Source of the DNA: Petrolisthes cinctipes
Taxonomy: Eukaryota > Arthropoda > Malacostraca > Decapoda > Porcellanidae
Direction of reading: 5' to 3'
Assembly (NCBI GenBank): GCA_033782935.1
Contig: JAWQEG010001378.1
Span: forward strand, 99,501 to 163,500
DNA: 64,000 bases
A program made the translations under genes and the position numbers. Shown here piece by piece: positions 23,590 to 36,435 of this stretch. Each line of letters starts with the position of its first letter. The first letter of the stretch is position 1. The notes under the pieces are model-generated. The model was not told the origin of the DNA. It did not search any database and was given only the letters and a program-made list of their open reading frames with translations.

Positions 23590-26500
23590 GGGTGGAATCC
23601 AAAGAGAATGTTTAGCGACGCATCGCTAATACCGATGTCGGTAATAACTAACTACACGCAGGCGTCGTTAACTTCGCCCTGATCCAAGAAGCCTCTGCCC
23701 GCCTGTTGTTAGGAGCGCGGTAACTGGTACACGCCTCTGATTGGCTAGAGTCATCAATGACGTCATGGACACCTCGTAGCCAATCACGAAGCGTGTGACA
23801 TGGCGCGTTTGTTTAAAAACCGCGATCAGCTGGCAGCTGTCAAAACAAGTGTCTTCGTATCGCTCTACTGAGTGTACTCGACTTTTTCATTTCAAACACA
23901 GCAGGTACGTCCACAGTTTTTATTTAGTATCTGAAAATAGTTTTTGGAGTCATACGAAATGTAAATAATGAAAAGGTTATGAAATGCTTATTGATTTTAT
24001 GCACTCTTTGTATGGTAATTACATTAATCATTCAGTATACAGTACTTGGTTTTAGCATTTCATTAATTATTAACATACTTGTATTTTGTTTAAAACAATG
24101 ATGTATAACACAGTACTGTATTTACAGTAGTGTACTGTGTTCTATTTTCGTAGCACTCTGTGCTCTGCCATCTAACTAATACCCAATATTCTAATCCTGT
24201 TCCCACCTCCTGTCAGTGCTTATAGTGGTGAATCCATGATCCATTCTCTGAAGATCATTTAATAAGATTGTTTATTCTGAACACACAGCAGAATACGTAT
24301 TGTTGCCACACTTCCTCCATGCACAAGAGGACATTAGGGACATCCTAGAAGTGATGATGGAGTCAGCAGGAAGCCACAGTTGCTATTAGAGAAAGTGCAG
24401 CAGCACAGAGACAAGCAGCTGAAGCCATTATAGTGCTGGCTTCTATTGTAAGAGTGTTTATTGAGAAATAAGGAAAATAACTGTGGATCAGGATGTGTTG
24501 CATACAGTATGCTACTAATTTGGCTAGGAGCATACAGTTGTCATGGTAGGGAAGACAGTAATAGCATGCTCCTAGCTAAGTTAGGAGCATACTGTAAATA
24601 ACACTGAACTGCATACAGTCACACATTCCAGCAACACAATAAACATTCTAAGATCCCATTGGAAAAACCATGTAATCGTAATGTAAATATAACCGATAAC
24701 ACCAACTTAGGAAATAGATATACAGTATATATATAGTTTGGTGATTCTGCATGCCAATACTGTACCAATGTTACCAAACATTCTGTCACATGCCACATTA
24801 AAAAAAACATATAGCAAAACACCAACAGACACAGACATAATAAGTTGGTAAATAAATACACTAGTAACCAAGACATAATTTTATTTTTTTAAACCCCCTT
24901 TCGACCATAAAACTCCGGTATGATCTCGTCACGTGTCTGTCTACCCGTGCCACCACGATCACCAGCTCCAACTACATGGGCCTCAATAGGCATGTCCTCT
25001 TCTGGTAGATGCTGGAAAATGAAGGTATTAAGGGATTTTAGAAATCACTGAAAAACATTGATATATTAAGACAAACTTCAGGGTTGAAGCAGTGCAATTG
25101 CAGAGATTGCATTGTACAGTATTATAATAATTACTGTAATTGAAGTAATTACTGGTGTCTCATTGTACTTATATAGTAGCACAGTAAGGTAAGTTAATGC
25201 TACAATAAATACTAAGCCACAGTGTATACTTACATTGTTAGGGTCAGGAATACTCCTACTGACACACCTGTTGTGCAGCAGGAGACAAGCACTTACAATC
25301 TTTGCAGATCTCAAAAGAGTGTACTGTAATTCTCCACCAAACCGATGAATACATCTGTTAGATACCATTTATTAGAGGGATATAAAAGGAAAATGTAACA
25401 GTGGATTTTATGGACCAATGTGAACAAAAAGTAATCATATGAAATACATTAATAAAAAGAAATTTTCATTTCATTATAAAGTCAAAAGATTTAGAAACCT
25501 TGCCATTGATTGGAAACTCTTATGAAATTAAAATTGAGGTTTGGAGAGGGAGCAAATTATAACTATATATAGAGTTTGCTTGTGATTTGTTGAAACCGAA
25601 GGGATATTAAGAAGTCACTTCCTAACCTGAAGCGATTTTTCACAACTTCTAAGGTCAGCTCCACAATGACCCTTGTTCTTACAAGGGCCCTGTAGTAGAG
25701 TTCTTCTGCCTCATTTGTGTGATTGGTGACTGGGGTAATGAGAAAAGGCTCCAATGGGTACCCACTGTCACCTGCAAGACATTGTTACCAGGAAGATGAA
25801 CTATTTATACATACTGTACATACATAAACTCACATGGGAGGAATATGTATATCATACAGCCTTAGAACTGTACACTTGTTAAAACATCTCCTGATACCAA
25901 CCTAGGAGTAAGTAGTTCCCAAAGTACCTCTACTAAAGTGTTGCCTCGAGTTGCTGTTCCTTCAAATGTAGGCATCATAAGTGGATCCTGCAAAGTGACA
26001 CATGTATTAAAGCATGTGGTTCTACTTCAAATGTTATGCCAAGAAGCCCTCACATATATATAATGTTTTAATACACTTGGCAACCCTAGTGTAAACGGGA
26101 AGACTTTTTATATCAAACTTGATTTTTAAAGAGATATAACCATGCAGGTTTTGGGAAATTTTTCATATACAAGGGTATGCAATAATATAGACCATATACT
26201 AAACAGTATCTTACACAAAATTTCTTATTTACACATATTATTTAAATCTAGGTACATGAAATACAGTACAGTACCTGGAAATCTGGCAGAATAATTGATG
26301 ATCAAGCCATTTCCATCACAAACAACTTGAAAGTTTAGTGAATTTAATCTTTTTCTATTGACGTACAGTACATGGCCTCATCAATACTTGGAGCCTTGAT
26401 GGCAACGTGTGTACCTGCATACAGAGCATAAACATTAATATATTGTGTAACAATAGGATCAATTTTATCTGTCTGCCTCATACTCTAAACAAAGGAATGA

Positions 26501-27510
26501 CATAGTATATACAGGACTGTATACAGGTACAGTATTATATAAGCCAAACCAATATAATTCCTCAAGAGGAAAGTACACAAGGCAAGGTTGAAGTTAATAT
26601 TGAGGGTAAAAAACTGTTACCTCTCTTACACCTTGTATGTTGTAGAGCCAAGAATCACAACAATGTTGGTGGGGGGAGACTGATCATTTATTATGAAGCA
26701 TGTCTCTATATGATTGGGTTCTAACAACAACGAAAACAACTAGCATTATGCATTTCATCAATAAAACTATGAAGCTTACCATCTATAGCTTCAATTACTC
26801 GAGGGAAGTTGGTGACCCTGCTGAAGGCTTGGGCTGATGTTCACAACTGTTGTGGTGTTGATGGCATATTAATTTCCTCAGCAGCCTTGGTACTCATGAT
26901 GTTTGTTATTCTGGTGAATATTCTGCTGATGCTTGCTTGTGTTGGACCTGAAATAATCGTTATTTATTCAATATGTACTCATCAATGAGCAGCGTCAGCT
27001 CATGCCGAGTTAAGTGGTAGTGCCTTATCAGCTCGTTGTCATTGAGAGCTAGAGGGTCCAGACGGTCTCGAAAGCACCTCTCTCTCCTTAGAGCCCTTCC
27101 TGCCATGTCAGCCAACACGTAGTCCATGGTGAAGTAGCCTCAGTCCGCTTACTGGCAGTGTGAGACCAGTCACCGATGTACAGTACAAGCAGTACTTGAA
27201 ATGTTGTCTAGCATGCTTTTTGCGTGTTTAACGGCACTTTGTTTACATCTTGCCATCTTTAAATATATATTGATATCAATTTCCACTGTAATCAATGAGA
27301 AATATTCACTAAATATGATGATATCTGAGCCCATATGGTGCACGTCGTTAACTTCTACCAGCTTTTACTACACCTCCTGAGGTGTTGTTATTAACGACGT
27401 CGCTAACGCGCCCGTGACGTCATCATTTTGCTTCTTGGATCGCGTCGGTAGTGGCCGACGTCGCTAATAACTCGAGTTACCGACGTTGTTAAGTTTCTTG
27501 GATCCGGCCC
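23590..27510 (-). mobile_element. PIF/Harbinger-type transposon, copy 2 (3.9 kb, internally deleted)
   Basis: Nearly identical to copy 1 and in the same orientation, starting 3 bp after copy 1 ends (shared CAG) and ending at 27510 before CTG. About 0.94 kb equal to copy-1 22136-23072 is missing, joining intron 1 to the middle of exon 1. The 3' end has an extra CGCTAATAACTCGAGTTACC. Several small indels separate the copies. Confidence 0.9.
24889..27127 (-). pseudogene. HARBI1-like transposase pseudogene (copy 2)
   Basis: It carries the same stop codons and the same TGTAC insertion as copy 1. The exon-1 start (ATG 27127) is kept, but most of that exon's conserved helix and its donor are removed by the deletion near 26972. 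Exons matching copy-1 exons 2-7 remain. Because the lesions are shared, the ancestor was already dead before the copies parted. Confidence 0.85.
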
Positions 27511-27530
27511 CTGGCAGATTAGTCCAGGGG

Positions 27531-27705
27531 CCTTTCTGAACGTCGGCCCACTCTAACTATCATGAGGCAACGAATGCACTACATCGAGCAAGATGACTGT
27601 AATGTGAAACCTTCAGAGCGAAGCCTCGAATGGTTCACAAGGTTGTGTGTGTTCGTGCGTGTTGCCTCGTGATAGTAAATTAGAGTGGACCGACGTTCAG
27701 AAAGG
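27531..27705. mobile_element. MITE-like element with ~45-bp terminal inverted repeats
   Basis: The left end CCTTTCTGAACGTCGGCCCA and right end TGGACCGACGTTCAGAAAGG are inverted copies. The match extends through CTCTAA..ACTATCATGAGGCAAC. There is no coding capacity. It begins 20 bp after Harbinger copy 2. Confidence 0.8.
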
Positions 27706-27734
27706 AGGAGGGTCAGAAACTGTGGATCTCGAGT

Positions 27735-27953
27735 GTACAGTTGCCCACACATGAAGCTGGTATGACTCGTTACTCGTGAGGTGGTTACAAAAGAAAGGAA
27801 AGTGAAAAAAAGATGTAGTTTGTTGACAGGCAGACAGTAAAATATTATTACTGTCTGCTTGTCAACAAACTATAACTTCTGCTCACTTTCCGTTCTGTTG
27901 TAGGTATCTCACAAGTAGCGAGGTGTACCAGATTCATGTGTGGGCAACTGTAC
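27735..27953. mobile_element. Fold-back MITE with TA-flanked termini
   Basis: Nearly the whole 219 bp is palindromic. TACAGTTGCCCACACATGAA on the left is matched by TTCATGTGTGGGCAACTGTA on the right. The centre is GTTTGTTGACAGGCAGACAGTAA facing TTACTGTCTGCTTGTCAACAAAC. The TA ends suit a Tc1/mariner-type duplication, but no transposase is present. Confidence 0.8.
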
Positions 27954-28062
27954 CATGATTTATGTCCTTTTTCCACCTCTCCCCTTTACTTATATCTAGC
28001 CAATCCATCTACGTTATAGTGTGATTTTCTTTAGATATTTCAGCTGTTATCTGAAAGGCTAG

Positions 28063-28213
28063 TCTAGGTCAAGGTAAAGACAGGTTGGACTACCGGGTTT
28101 GCCTGGTCACGTGCACATGCAGCCAGGGTTGCTACGTCAATCAGCAGAGAGAGAGAATGACAAGTGACATAAAAGACCTGAATGCAAGGTCTGTCTTAAC
28201 CTTGGTCTAGGTG
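28063..28213. mobile_element. Short inverted-repeat element
   Basis: CTAGGTCAAGGTAAAGACAG at the left is the inverse of CTGTCTTAACCTTGGTCTAG at the right with one mismatch or gap. The 100-bp centre has no frame. It lies just beyond the last visible receptor exon. Confidence 0.6.
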
Positions 28214-28231
28214 TGGAGCCGAGTGTCTAAC

Positions 28232-31200
28232 CTTGTGTGTGAAGAGTGCATGTTGTAGTTTTAATCCTGTCTGTAGGGCGTAGCGAGCCACCCTCCTCCA
28301 GGGGTGGAGTGAGTACAGCCAATGGGTCCAAACCTCTGCTATGTCTGACGACTCTCCCTCGCTGTAAAGATGAAAATCACAGTTACACGCTTATGGAACA
28401 CAGTTGTATATAGTATACATACATGAATAGGCATGCCATGCACACACTTGCATTGACAACATTCAGATTTGCAGGTAGCTATTCATACCAGACGTCATAT
28501 AAATATGATGTATTGATTCACTATATCATAACTTCATCGTGTAGTGAAATTTACATTATCAAGTTTGGTGGCGTTATTAGAGGTACAGCAACATAGGCTC
28601 ACTTCGAAAGAAACTTTTATCTCTAGTCCATTATGCATTGGTTAATGTACAGTACAGTAGGTCTAAGTCTTAATATAGGAACACTTGATGAACGATGAAT
28701 AATTACCATAAAGTTAATTATAAAACTTTCTACTTTGCCTTCATTATTAAAATGGATTCAGTGATGCGTAGTGGAATTTATTAGTGTCAAAAAGTTGGAG
28801 ACCCGCAAACTCGTATTGTATGTTTGGTGCAGTGACTGGGACCCACCTGACGAAGATGGCGTGCTCTGTCTTGGTTATCTTGAGTGTGGTTGCCAAGAGC
28901 CTCATTCGTTTGCCGCCACCCGTACCCAAGAACACGTACCGTCCCCTGTAATTCCAAGGGGCCGTCTCGTTCCCTAGGTACCTCGTTAATCCCTCCTTCG
29001 TCAGACCTTCCCCTTCCCCCTTCCTCCGTTCCTTCATTGCCTGGTCTTGTCCTTCCACCACTTTCCCTGTGTACCTTTCCGGAATCACTAACAAGAACAC
29101 ATCACAGTCTGACCGTGACCAGAGCAGGTCTGGGGGGTGGTCAGGATCCAGGTCACCTGGGGAAACCTGAGGGTCAACAAAATATATGAATATGACCTAT
29201 TATGACTCCAACTGGTCGTACCCTGAATATAGACAAAAATATAATAGCTCTTTATTTTTATTTTATTTTTTTGTATCGTTTAAGTCAACTGGTACACCCA
29301 CTTAAACAATCATTACACCAGCGGTGTGATACAATAAAGTTTTACCAGACGAATATTTTTATAACATGTCTGAGGTATGATGCTTGCTTGGTAGGCCTGG
29401 CGCTCTGTTTGCTTAGAAGCACTTACCCATATCCAACAAAATTCAATATCATGACCGCGAATATCTTCTGATATATTAATTAATTTCACCATCAGTCATC
29501 ATTCCCCCTCTACCCTGTGGATCTACTAAACTTATCATGTTTACTAAAAATACCAATGAATTATCTTCTCTTGCTCCATCACAGGTTCCCTCCAAAGTAC
29601 AGCTGGCCACACTCCCACCCAGGCCCACACAGTGTTGTCAACGTTGACCGAGATATTAACCCTGAAATACTAACAGTGAGCTACGCCACTGACCTCTACA
29701 GAGCTCAGTGATTCCGTTCTCTCCAACCATTCACTGGTGGGAGGGAGAAGTAAGGAGGGATTTAAGGAGGGTAGGGGGGGGGGGGTGACTGTACAAGAGG
29801 GGTGAGAAATTATTCTTGAGGAGGTGAGAAATAAGTTGAATCTTTAATAAAAGTACGATCGTATTGTCAAATATCAAGGCTCGCATCATCCCTCACATGA
29901 TAGCTACCTTGCAATATTCTGAATAATTTTAATAATAGTCTGTTGTAATGCATGTTTGGTATTATGAACCCCTTGGTATGTCATCTGTTTCTAGGAATCA
30001 AAAATAATAATTTTTGCTCTATATCTCTCTTCTTTGTCTGTAACTCTCTTCTCTGGATCTGTCATGAGTTGTGAGAAAAGTATGTTCATAATTCCTTAAA
30101 CATTGTAATAGTTCCATCAAGTGATACATGGGATGCACATGTTGAGGTTTCATCGAACAAGTTGATAAAGAACCTGGCAACAATTTTCAGCATTTACTAA
30201 AATTAAACTTTATTTAGGACTAGTTAAGGTCTGAAATCCTGTGTTTTCCATCATACAACCCGCTCCCACTATTCACACGGTTGAATTTGATACCATATTG
30301 GCCTTTACTGTCTTCTGCTACAGGGTTGAAATTAGTGTGACTCTCCATATAGCCTACATCCTGCCTCATGAATTGACCCACTGCACCACCTTACACATTT
30401 TCAGGTCATTAGGGCTGCCAACATGTTTGAGAGGGAATATTTCCACCCTCAGTCTTCGATACCTTTACCAGTTTAGAGTCAACGTCAGTCTCTAAATGAT
30501 GCGAAAAAAAAAAAATTACTGTTGACAAACCTGTGGGTGTCAGGCTCAATCACCCTGGCCTCTTTTCACAAGTAGTATCAACCTAAATAAATATATTTGC
30601 TTCCTCGCGGGAGTGTGGCCAGCTGTAGCCTACATATTCATCTCGGCCCTGAGTCTACACCTACAGTACACGTTGTTACAGGGCACGTGGCTTGATATTA
30701 CTGAACGTCTATTACATAATGCATATCTTTAGTATTGTACCTTGTATGGCATTAGGCTCACGTAGTTGAAGTATTTAATATGTGTAGTCTCTGCATGGCA
30801 CCTCCCTTCCTTATTACTATGCAAACATGTGTAGGTTGTTGTGGTTGTGATAATCATAATGGCTGGCAAATATCATGCTGTTTATAGACTTTTGTAATGC
30901 CAGTACTGTAGCCATATATGCTCTCCTTTATAGACTAAATGTGCCGACAGAAATATCATCTCGCACACACACACTTCTCTATCTCTGTATATATCAGTCT
31001 ATCTACCCATCTCAAGAGCACATGAACAGGCAGGCAGGCAAGCAGACAGACATCATATACTGAGACATAATTTACTGATAGTGCCTTATACTCATGGCCT
31101 ATTTACTATACCAGCCAACTGTACTTTCTCACGCTTCTGTGGATATCGAAGACAAGGTAATTTTTTTTTTTTTTTTTTTTTTTGCCAGGAGGTTGACGAG

Positions 31201-31234
31201 TTCCACATCCTCTCATCCATACCGGAATTTCATA

Positions 31235-31315
<81 letters not shown>

Positions 31316-31974
31316 TGACTACTTTAATGGTCACTATATACTGAAAATTTTATGCATTTCCAGATCTATACCATAATATATGAATTTAAAAATATGGCCT
31401 TCGTCTCGCCATGACTTGGTGTAATATTCTCTGGTCAGAAATTATGTATCACGAGTGTACATAAATCCTCAGGCTCGAAAATGACTCACATGGGCGTATT
31501 TCTTACACTCTAGTCCGACTTACAATAAATTTCTCAGGATTTAGACATTTGACTGTGATAGAGTTTGCAATACGTCCATGCAGTAGTTCCTCGATGAATT
31601 GCAACACGTACAGAAAACACAATATAGGCTTTGACGTATACGTGTCCATCCACCGTATACTATAGAGGGGCACAAGAGAAAGGATGAATGTTAAGGTTAA
31701 GGGCCATGGTTAAATGTTATGTTGTGTATAGCATAGAGAGTAGGCTACTGTATTACTTCCATTCACTCTCAGCCATTTATGGTGAGATTCTCTTGTTGGT
31801 GAATTGGAAGGTCTCTGATTCCTCCAAACATTGCCACAAAACAGGTCCATTGTTAGTACCATTGTGGGCGTCTGTTTTCTGGCATATACAGTAGTTAGGA
31901 GAAATCAATCACCTTCCAATTCACCAACAATAGAATCTCACCTTAAGGGTCCTGTTGTCACTTGTTTCTAATGG

Positions 31975-32055
<81 letters not shown>

Positions 32056-32318
32056 GTAGAAGATGCATGCAGCTACGTCTCATTGCTATCAGAGTTGACC
32101 ATCAGATAAGCCATCAGACAATATTGGTGACAGGACTCTTACTATCGTGTAACAGGACTGGTGACTGTAGACATTACCTGGTATGCGATGGTGAGTTGAG
32201 TAGCGAGGTTGATGAGGAGGCCGTCAGTGTCACGTCGTCCTCCACCAATGAAAGTCAAGGTGCAGCCAGCCAACTCCCCCTTCAGCAGGGTCCTGACCAC
32301 GCCCAACACACCCTCCCT

Positions 32319-32353
<35 letters not shown>

Positions 32354-33696
32354 TGGCATTAGTTGATAGCATGTATGTTTTGCCTTATATGTATTTTTGA
32401 GAGCAAGTCCAAAATATGTCGATCGATAATTCTAGATGTACAGTCACGGTCAAGTGTATTGAATATGTATAATTTTGTATGTATGTACAGTCACAGCCAA
32501 ATGTACTGCAACAGGTGAATTAGAGTGAGCAACTTGAATTAATCTTATGAACCAATATTACAAAGACCAACATCAGCTATAAAAATTGTATATAATTTTC
32601 CGAGGACGTTTCATTGGAAGGTGATGCATGACTTTTGACCGTGACTATGTTTAAGGGTAACTGGTAAGTGTTCCCGGCTTCCATAAATAAAATTAACTTG
32701 TGTTTCGTTGCACTAGATGGTTTATAATTGTGTTTTGGTCGCCATTTGTATGTTCATATTGAAAGATTGACTAAATTAATGGTACTTTACTAAGTGAAAT
32801 AATGTATAATATATTCTAAAGTTAATACATAAAGTAATACATTAATACAAAAATTAATACATAAAATTATTATGTTGGTGGAATCAGTTGCACCAGATTT
32901 ACCCACGCTGTACTGTATACTTCCACCTTTAATAACATAATAAATGACCTGTCGGGTAAAAACACTATACAAGGCAACAAACAGACCACCATTATTTTTG
33001 TTCATCTGGTCTGGTTTCGTGGCACACTTTGGAGGAATCAGGGCACTACAATGTACTACAAAAAGTATACTATATATCCCTTTAGCACCGTATTATGGGA
33101 ATTAGGACCCAAGGAATATTACGGCTGATATTGTAAAAAAAAAAAAAAAAAATACACACACACACTTTTTCATGTGTTGATATTTCTCAGCAGGGACAGT
33201 ATAAAAAAAAAAATAGATGATAATTGACTTTACTTTTCATAATCTATTACTGCTAATACAGACAACAAAATCTAATTAAATATGATTACAGGGTACTTTA
33301 TTAAGTGAAATAATGTATAATATATTCTAAAGTTAATACATAAAGTAATACATTAATACAAAAATTAATACATAAAATTATTACATTGCACTGAGTGTGG
33401 AATGTAACCTTAATTAATTTTTCCATTTTTCGTTTATTAGAACTTGATTGATGGAATTTTTATTTTATTAATTTGAGAAACAAACATACACAGCACAAAT
33501 GTTGGGCAATATGGACTGCTACTGCCACACCCTCTAAATTACACTTGTCTAAGTATCTTTAAATCAATTAAGTAATTTTAGAGTCTTCCTATGGTCGTAA
33601 CAGTATATTCTCACCACTCCTGCCATTGTAATTTAATCTCTAAATCATTTTAAACTGTATATTTTCAGCTCTTGAGTTGCACATAATGATAAACCG

Positions 33697-33732
<36 letters not shown>

Positions 33733-36435
33733 CACACAACGTAGCATAGTGGGGGAGTTTTATTATAGGTATGTTTATATTTATTGTCCTTGAAGTTAAT
33801 GGACTTGTTTTGTGGTGTGTGTGAAGTGTGTCTTGCATTAAAATCACGGCTAATTATAGAACCAACATTTGTGCTGTATCACTAATTTGGTCGTGTTCTG
33901 AAGTTTGGTTGCCTCTTCTCTCTCTACATAGACCTTGAAAACAAATCTAATAAATCTTAATTAGAATATAGTGACTGTACCGCATTCACGAGGTTGATAC
34001 TCAAGGGTCCTACGAAAGAAACATAATAATAGAGGCGACCAGAAATAGGTATTTGATCAGACATCCAATAATACGTGCAGTACATTACAAGTTCGGTTGG
34101 GGTGACTGGATGAGAGAAACCATCATTTTTCCTTCAAAACTGACAGCTTGATACAACGGCTACGAGGATACCACTGTTTGAATACATCCATACACATATA
34201 CATACATACATACATACATATATTCACACACACTGTTACCATATAATAGTGGATATAGTGTTGACTCCTACTCTCCAATACATCATTATTAAATGTAAAA
34301 AAACACTAATTAATTCTCTTGCTGTTGATACTTAAGTATCCGGTACACGTAAAAGTATAAATATAGGTATATTGCATGTGGTGCCAAGTTAGACGTAATC
34401 ATATCCGTTATCAGAGGTTTTAGTACATAATTATTGTCGAGTGAAATAGGAGAGTGCTTTCGTCAGCTTTAGTACGGTATGTAGGTCATAAATATGAGGA
34501 CAGTGACTGTAAGAGGAGGAGGAGGAGAGTATGCAGAGCAAGGATGGGGAGAGTAGCAGACACTAGTACTGGGTGGGTGCAGGCGGGATGGATGGTAGTG
34601 TTAGTGAGTGAAGCAGCTATAAGAGAAATATGGGAGTGAGACATGTGTAGAGGCTAGGCTGAGGTATGTAGGCTACAGTCAAGAGAGAGAGAGACCGACC
34701 GACCATCTTTGTCCGAGCTGGGGGAGTTGTTTGTGAGTGTGTTTGTGCGTGTGAGCAGATTTATGAAGGAAAGGGAAGGAAAGGTTAAGGAGAGGAGAGT
34801 GAAAACACGACAGTGAGTAACCAACGAGGACTGTATTGAACCCCAAGGCAGGGAGGAAGGGTAGATGCATGGATAGATAGGGTAGGGTGAGACAGGGTGA
34901 GGAAGGGTACGGAAATGCAGGGTGAGAAAGGGTAGGATGCTACAGAATAGAGTGATACAGTGTGAGGAAAGGTTAGATAGGGTAGGGTAAGGCAGGGCGA
35001 GGAAGGGTTAGATAGGTTAGTGTAGGTTAAGGTAATGTTAGACAGGACACTTATGAGTTATTAAGATAGGGTGAAACAGAGTGGGGAAGGACAAGTTAGG
35101 GGAGGGTGGGGAATGAAAGACAATGTTAGGGGAGGGTGGGGAAGGAAGGACAAGTTGGGGAGGGTGGGGAAGGAAGGACAAAGTTAGGGGAGGGTGGGGA
35201 AGGAAGGACAAAGTTAGGGGAGGATAGGGAAGGAAAGACAAAGTTAGGGGAGGGTGGGGAAGGAAGGACAAACTTAGGGGAGGGTGGGGAAGGAAGGACA
35301 AAGTTAGGGGAGGATAGGGAAGGAAAGACAAAGTTAGGGAAGGGTGGGGAAGGAAGGTCAAAGTTAGGGGAGGGTGGGGAAGGAAGGATAAAGTTAGGGT
35401 AGGGTGGGGAAGGAAGGACAAGTTGGGGTAGGATGGGAAAGGACAAGTTTGGGCGGTAATGACTTACCTCACCAACCTGACAACTTGGAACTGCACGAGT
35501 TTGTGAGAGTAATGAATGTCCTCACCCTTCCGACCTCACCGTGTACACAAGTATATATATATATATGTGTGTGTGTGTTGTAAATTATCTATGTCTTATA
35601 TTATTTCTACTGTAGGCCTATATACGTTTGTGGAAATGTGTTGAAGGTTGTTTTGTATGCAAAAAGCCACAAACCACTCTGGTCATCGGTTAGAAAAAAT
35701 ATATAATTATTATTACAGAGGGAAATAGTATGACCCATCCAAACTTAAATAGCCTAATGTTAAACCAAATGGCTTACTCGTACTGTACATCAGTTTACCC
35801 CACAGTTTACTTGACTGTAATGGTTAAGGGACAATATGATGTAGGCAGAAAACTGAAGGTAAGCGAATCCTTCAAATAATGCCACGAAACTCAACCTATA
35901 CGGAAGGAACTTGTTTCGTGGCATAGTCAGGTGGAATCAGAAGTCTCCAATTCCCATACATGATCACAGGGTCCTTAAGCAATTATTAGATTTACTCGAC
36001 CAGTTGCCTTACGTCAGATGACCAATTTGGCAAACAATATAATAATTACACTTACTTAATAGACTGGGGTGACTTCTGTGGGTGGATGGTGTGGGTGCTC
36101 GCTTCCACTCGCACCTGCCACACCGCCCACACCCACACCCACACCCACACGACTGACACCACTAACATGACAAACTGGGGAGTTTGTACTGCTGGTTTAC
36201 CGGCAGCACCCCTATAAGTAAAAGGGGGGTTGCTGGAGCGAACCTTTGCCTTAGGCGGCTCGCAGTGTGGCTGATCTAAGACACCTATTACCTTGGTGGA
36301 GGATATGCTGTGACCACCTCCACCAATGTAGTTATTGGTGTTTTAGATATAAGGTGAGATGCTGTGACTGATGCCTCAGGAGCAGTATGATGAGGTAGGT
36401 CATGGTGACCCTGTCTTATATTAACAGTGACATAA
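28232..36435 (-). CDS. Ionotropic-receptor-like gene, N-terminal exons only
   Basis: Minus-strand exons 36435-36302, 32316-32178, 29166-28847 and 28361-28232 have matching splice phases (2, 0, 2), so the joined frame never breaks. Features typical of arthropod ionotropic receptors appear in order. LAGCTLTFIGGG is an early beta strand. LLWSRSDCDVFLLVI and NYRGRYVFLGT follow. Next come LKITKTEHAIF, close to the K-K-T-E-H signature of decapod receptors, and VWTHWLYSLHPW...LQHALF. These proteins are variant glutamate receptors used as chemosensory ion channels at the dendrite membrane. The ligand-binding S1/S2 lobes and three membrane segments are not seen leftward, where transposons fill 18.7-28.2 kb. 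The gene may thus be truncated, or its distal exons may lie outside the window. The first exon is the least certain, and a signal-peptide exon is not identified. The acceptor at 32317 follows a (TG)n run. Confidence 0.68.
31160..31312. repeat. Poly-T and (TA)n microsatellites
   Basis: T24 is at about 31160-31183 and an uninterrupted (TA)n at 31236-31312. Frames such as repeated Ile-Tyr across it are artefacts of the repeat. Both lie in the receptor gene's second intron. Confidence 0.95.
31781..31942. mobile_element. Fold-back element with ~45-bp inverted ends
   Basis: GGTGAGATTCTCTTGTTGGT at the left end is the inverse of the right end ACCAACAATAGAATCTCACC, apart from one change. The match continues through GAATTGGAAGGT...GATT. 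No frame is supported. Confidence 0.75.
31978..32053. repeat. (TC)38 microsatellite
   Basis: An unbroken run of CT dinucleotides, 76 bp. A (CA)n run at 32321-32350 lies immediately beside the receptor exon's acceptor. Confidence 0.97.
32488..32645. mobile_element. Tc1/mariner-type MITE
   Basis: The ends CAGTCACAGCCAAATGT and (inverted) CAGTCACGGTCAAAAGTC are each flanked by TA. A further solo end, CAGTCACGGTCAAGTGTATT, lies at about 32441. No transposase is present. Confidence 0.65.
32781..33385. repeat. ~92-bp AT-rich direct repeat, two copies 511 bp apart
   Basis: The segments 32781-32873 and 33292-33385 are almost identical (TACTTTAYTAAGTGAAATAA through AATTAATACATAAAATTATT). This layout could be terminal direct repeats of a short element or a small duplication. 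Confidence 0.8.
33390..34740. other. Intronic spacer with (TTA)n
   Basis: (TTA)n is at about 33699-33731 and CATA repeats at 34196-34222. No gene-like frame is supported. Confidence 0.55.

Noticed and set aside
29580..29711. Possible plus-strand terminal exon (NVDRDINPEILTVSYATD) after a CAG acceptor
   Set aside because: No recognisable family and no upstream exon with matching phase. It lies inside the receptor intron on the opposite strand.
31216..31312. Frames of repeated Ile-Tyr, and likewise Ser-Leu at 31978-32053 and His-Thr/Val-Cys frames near 39700 and 62500-63900
   Set aside because: Pure translation of dinucleotide repeats.
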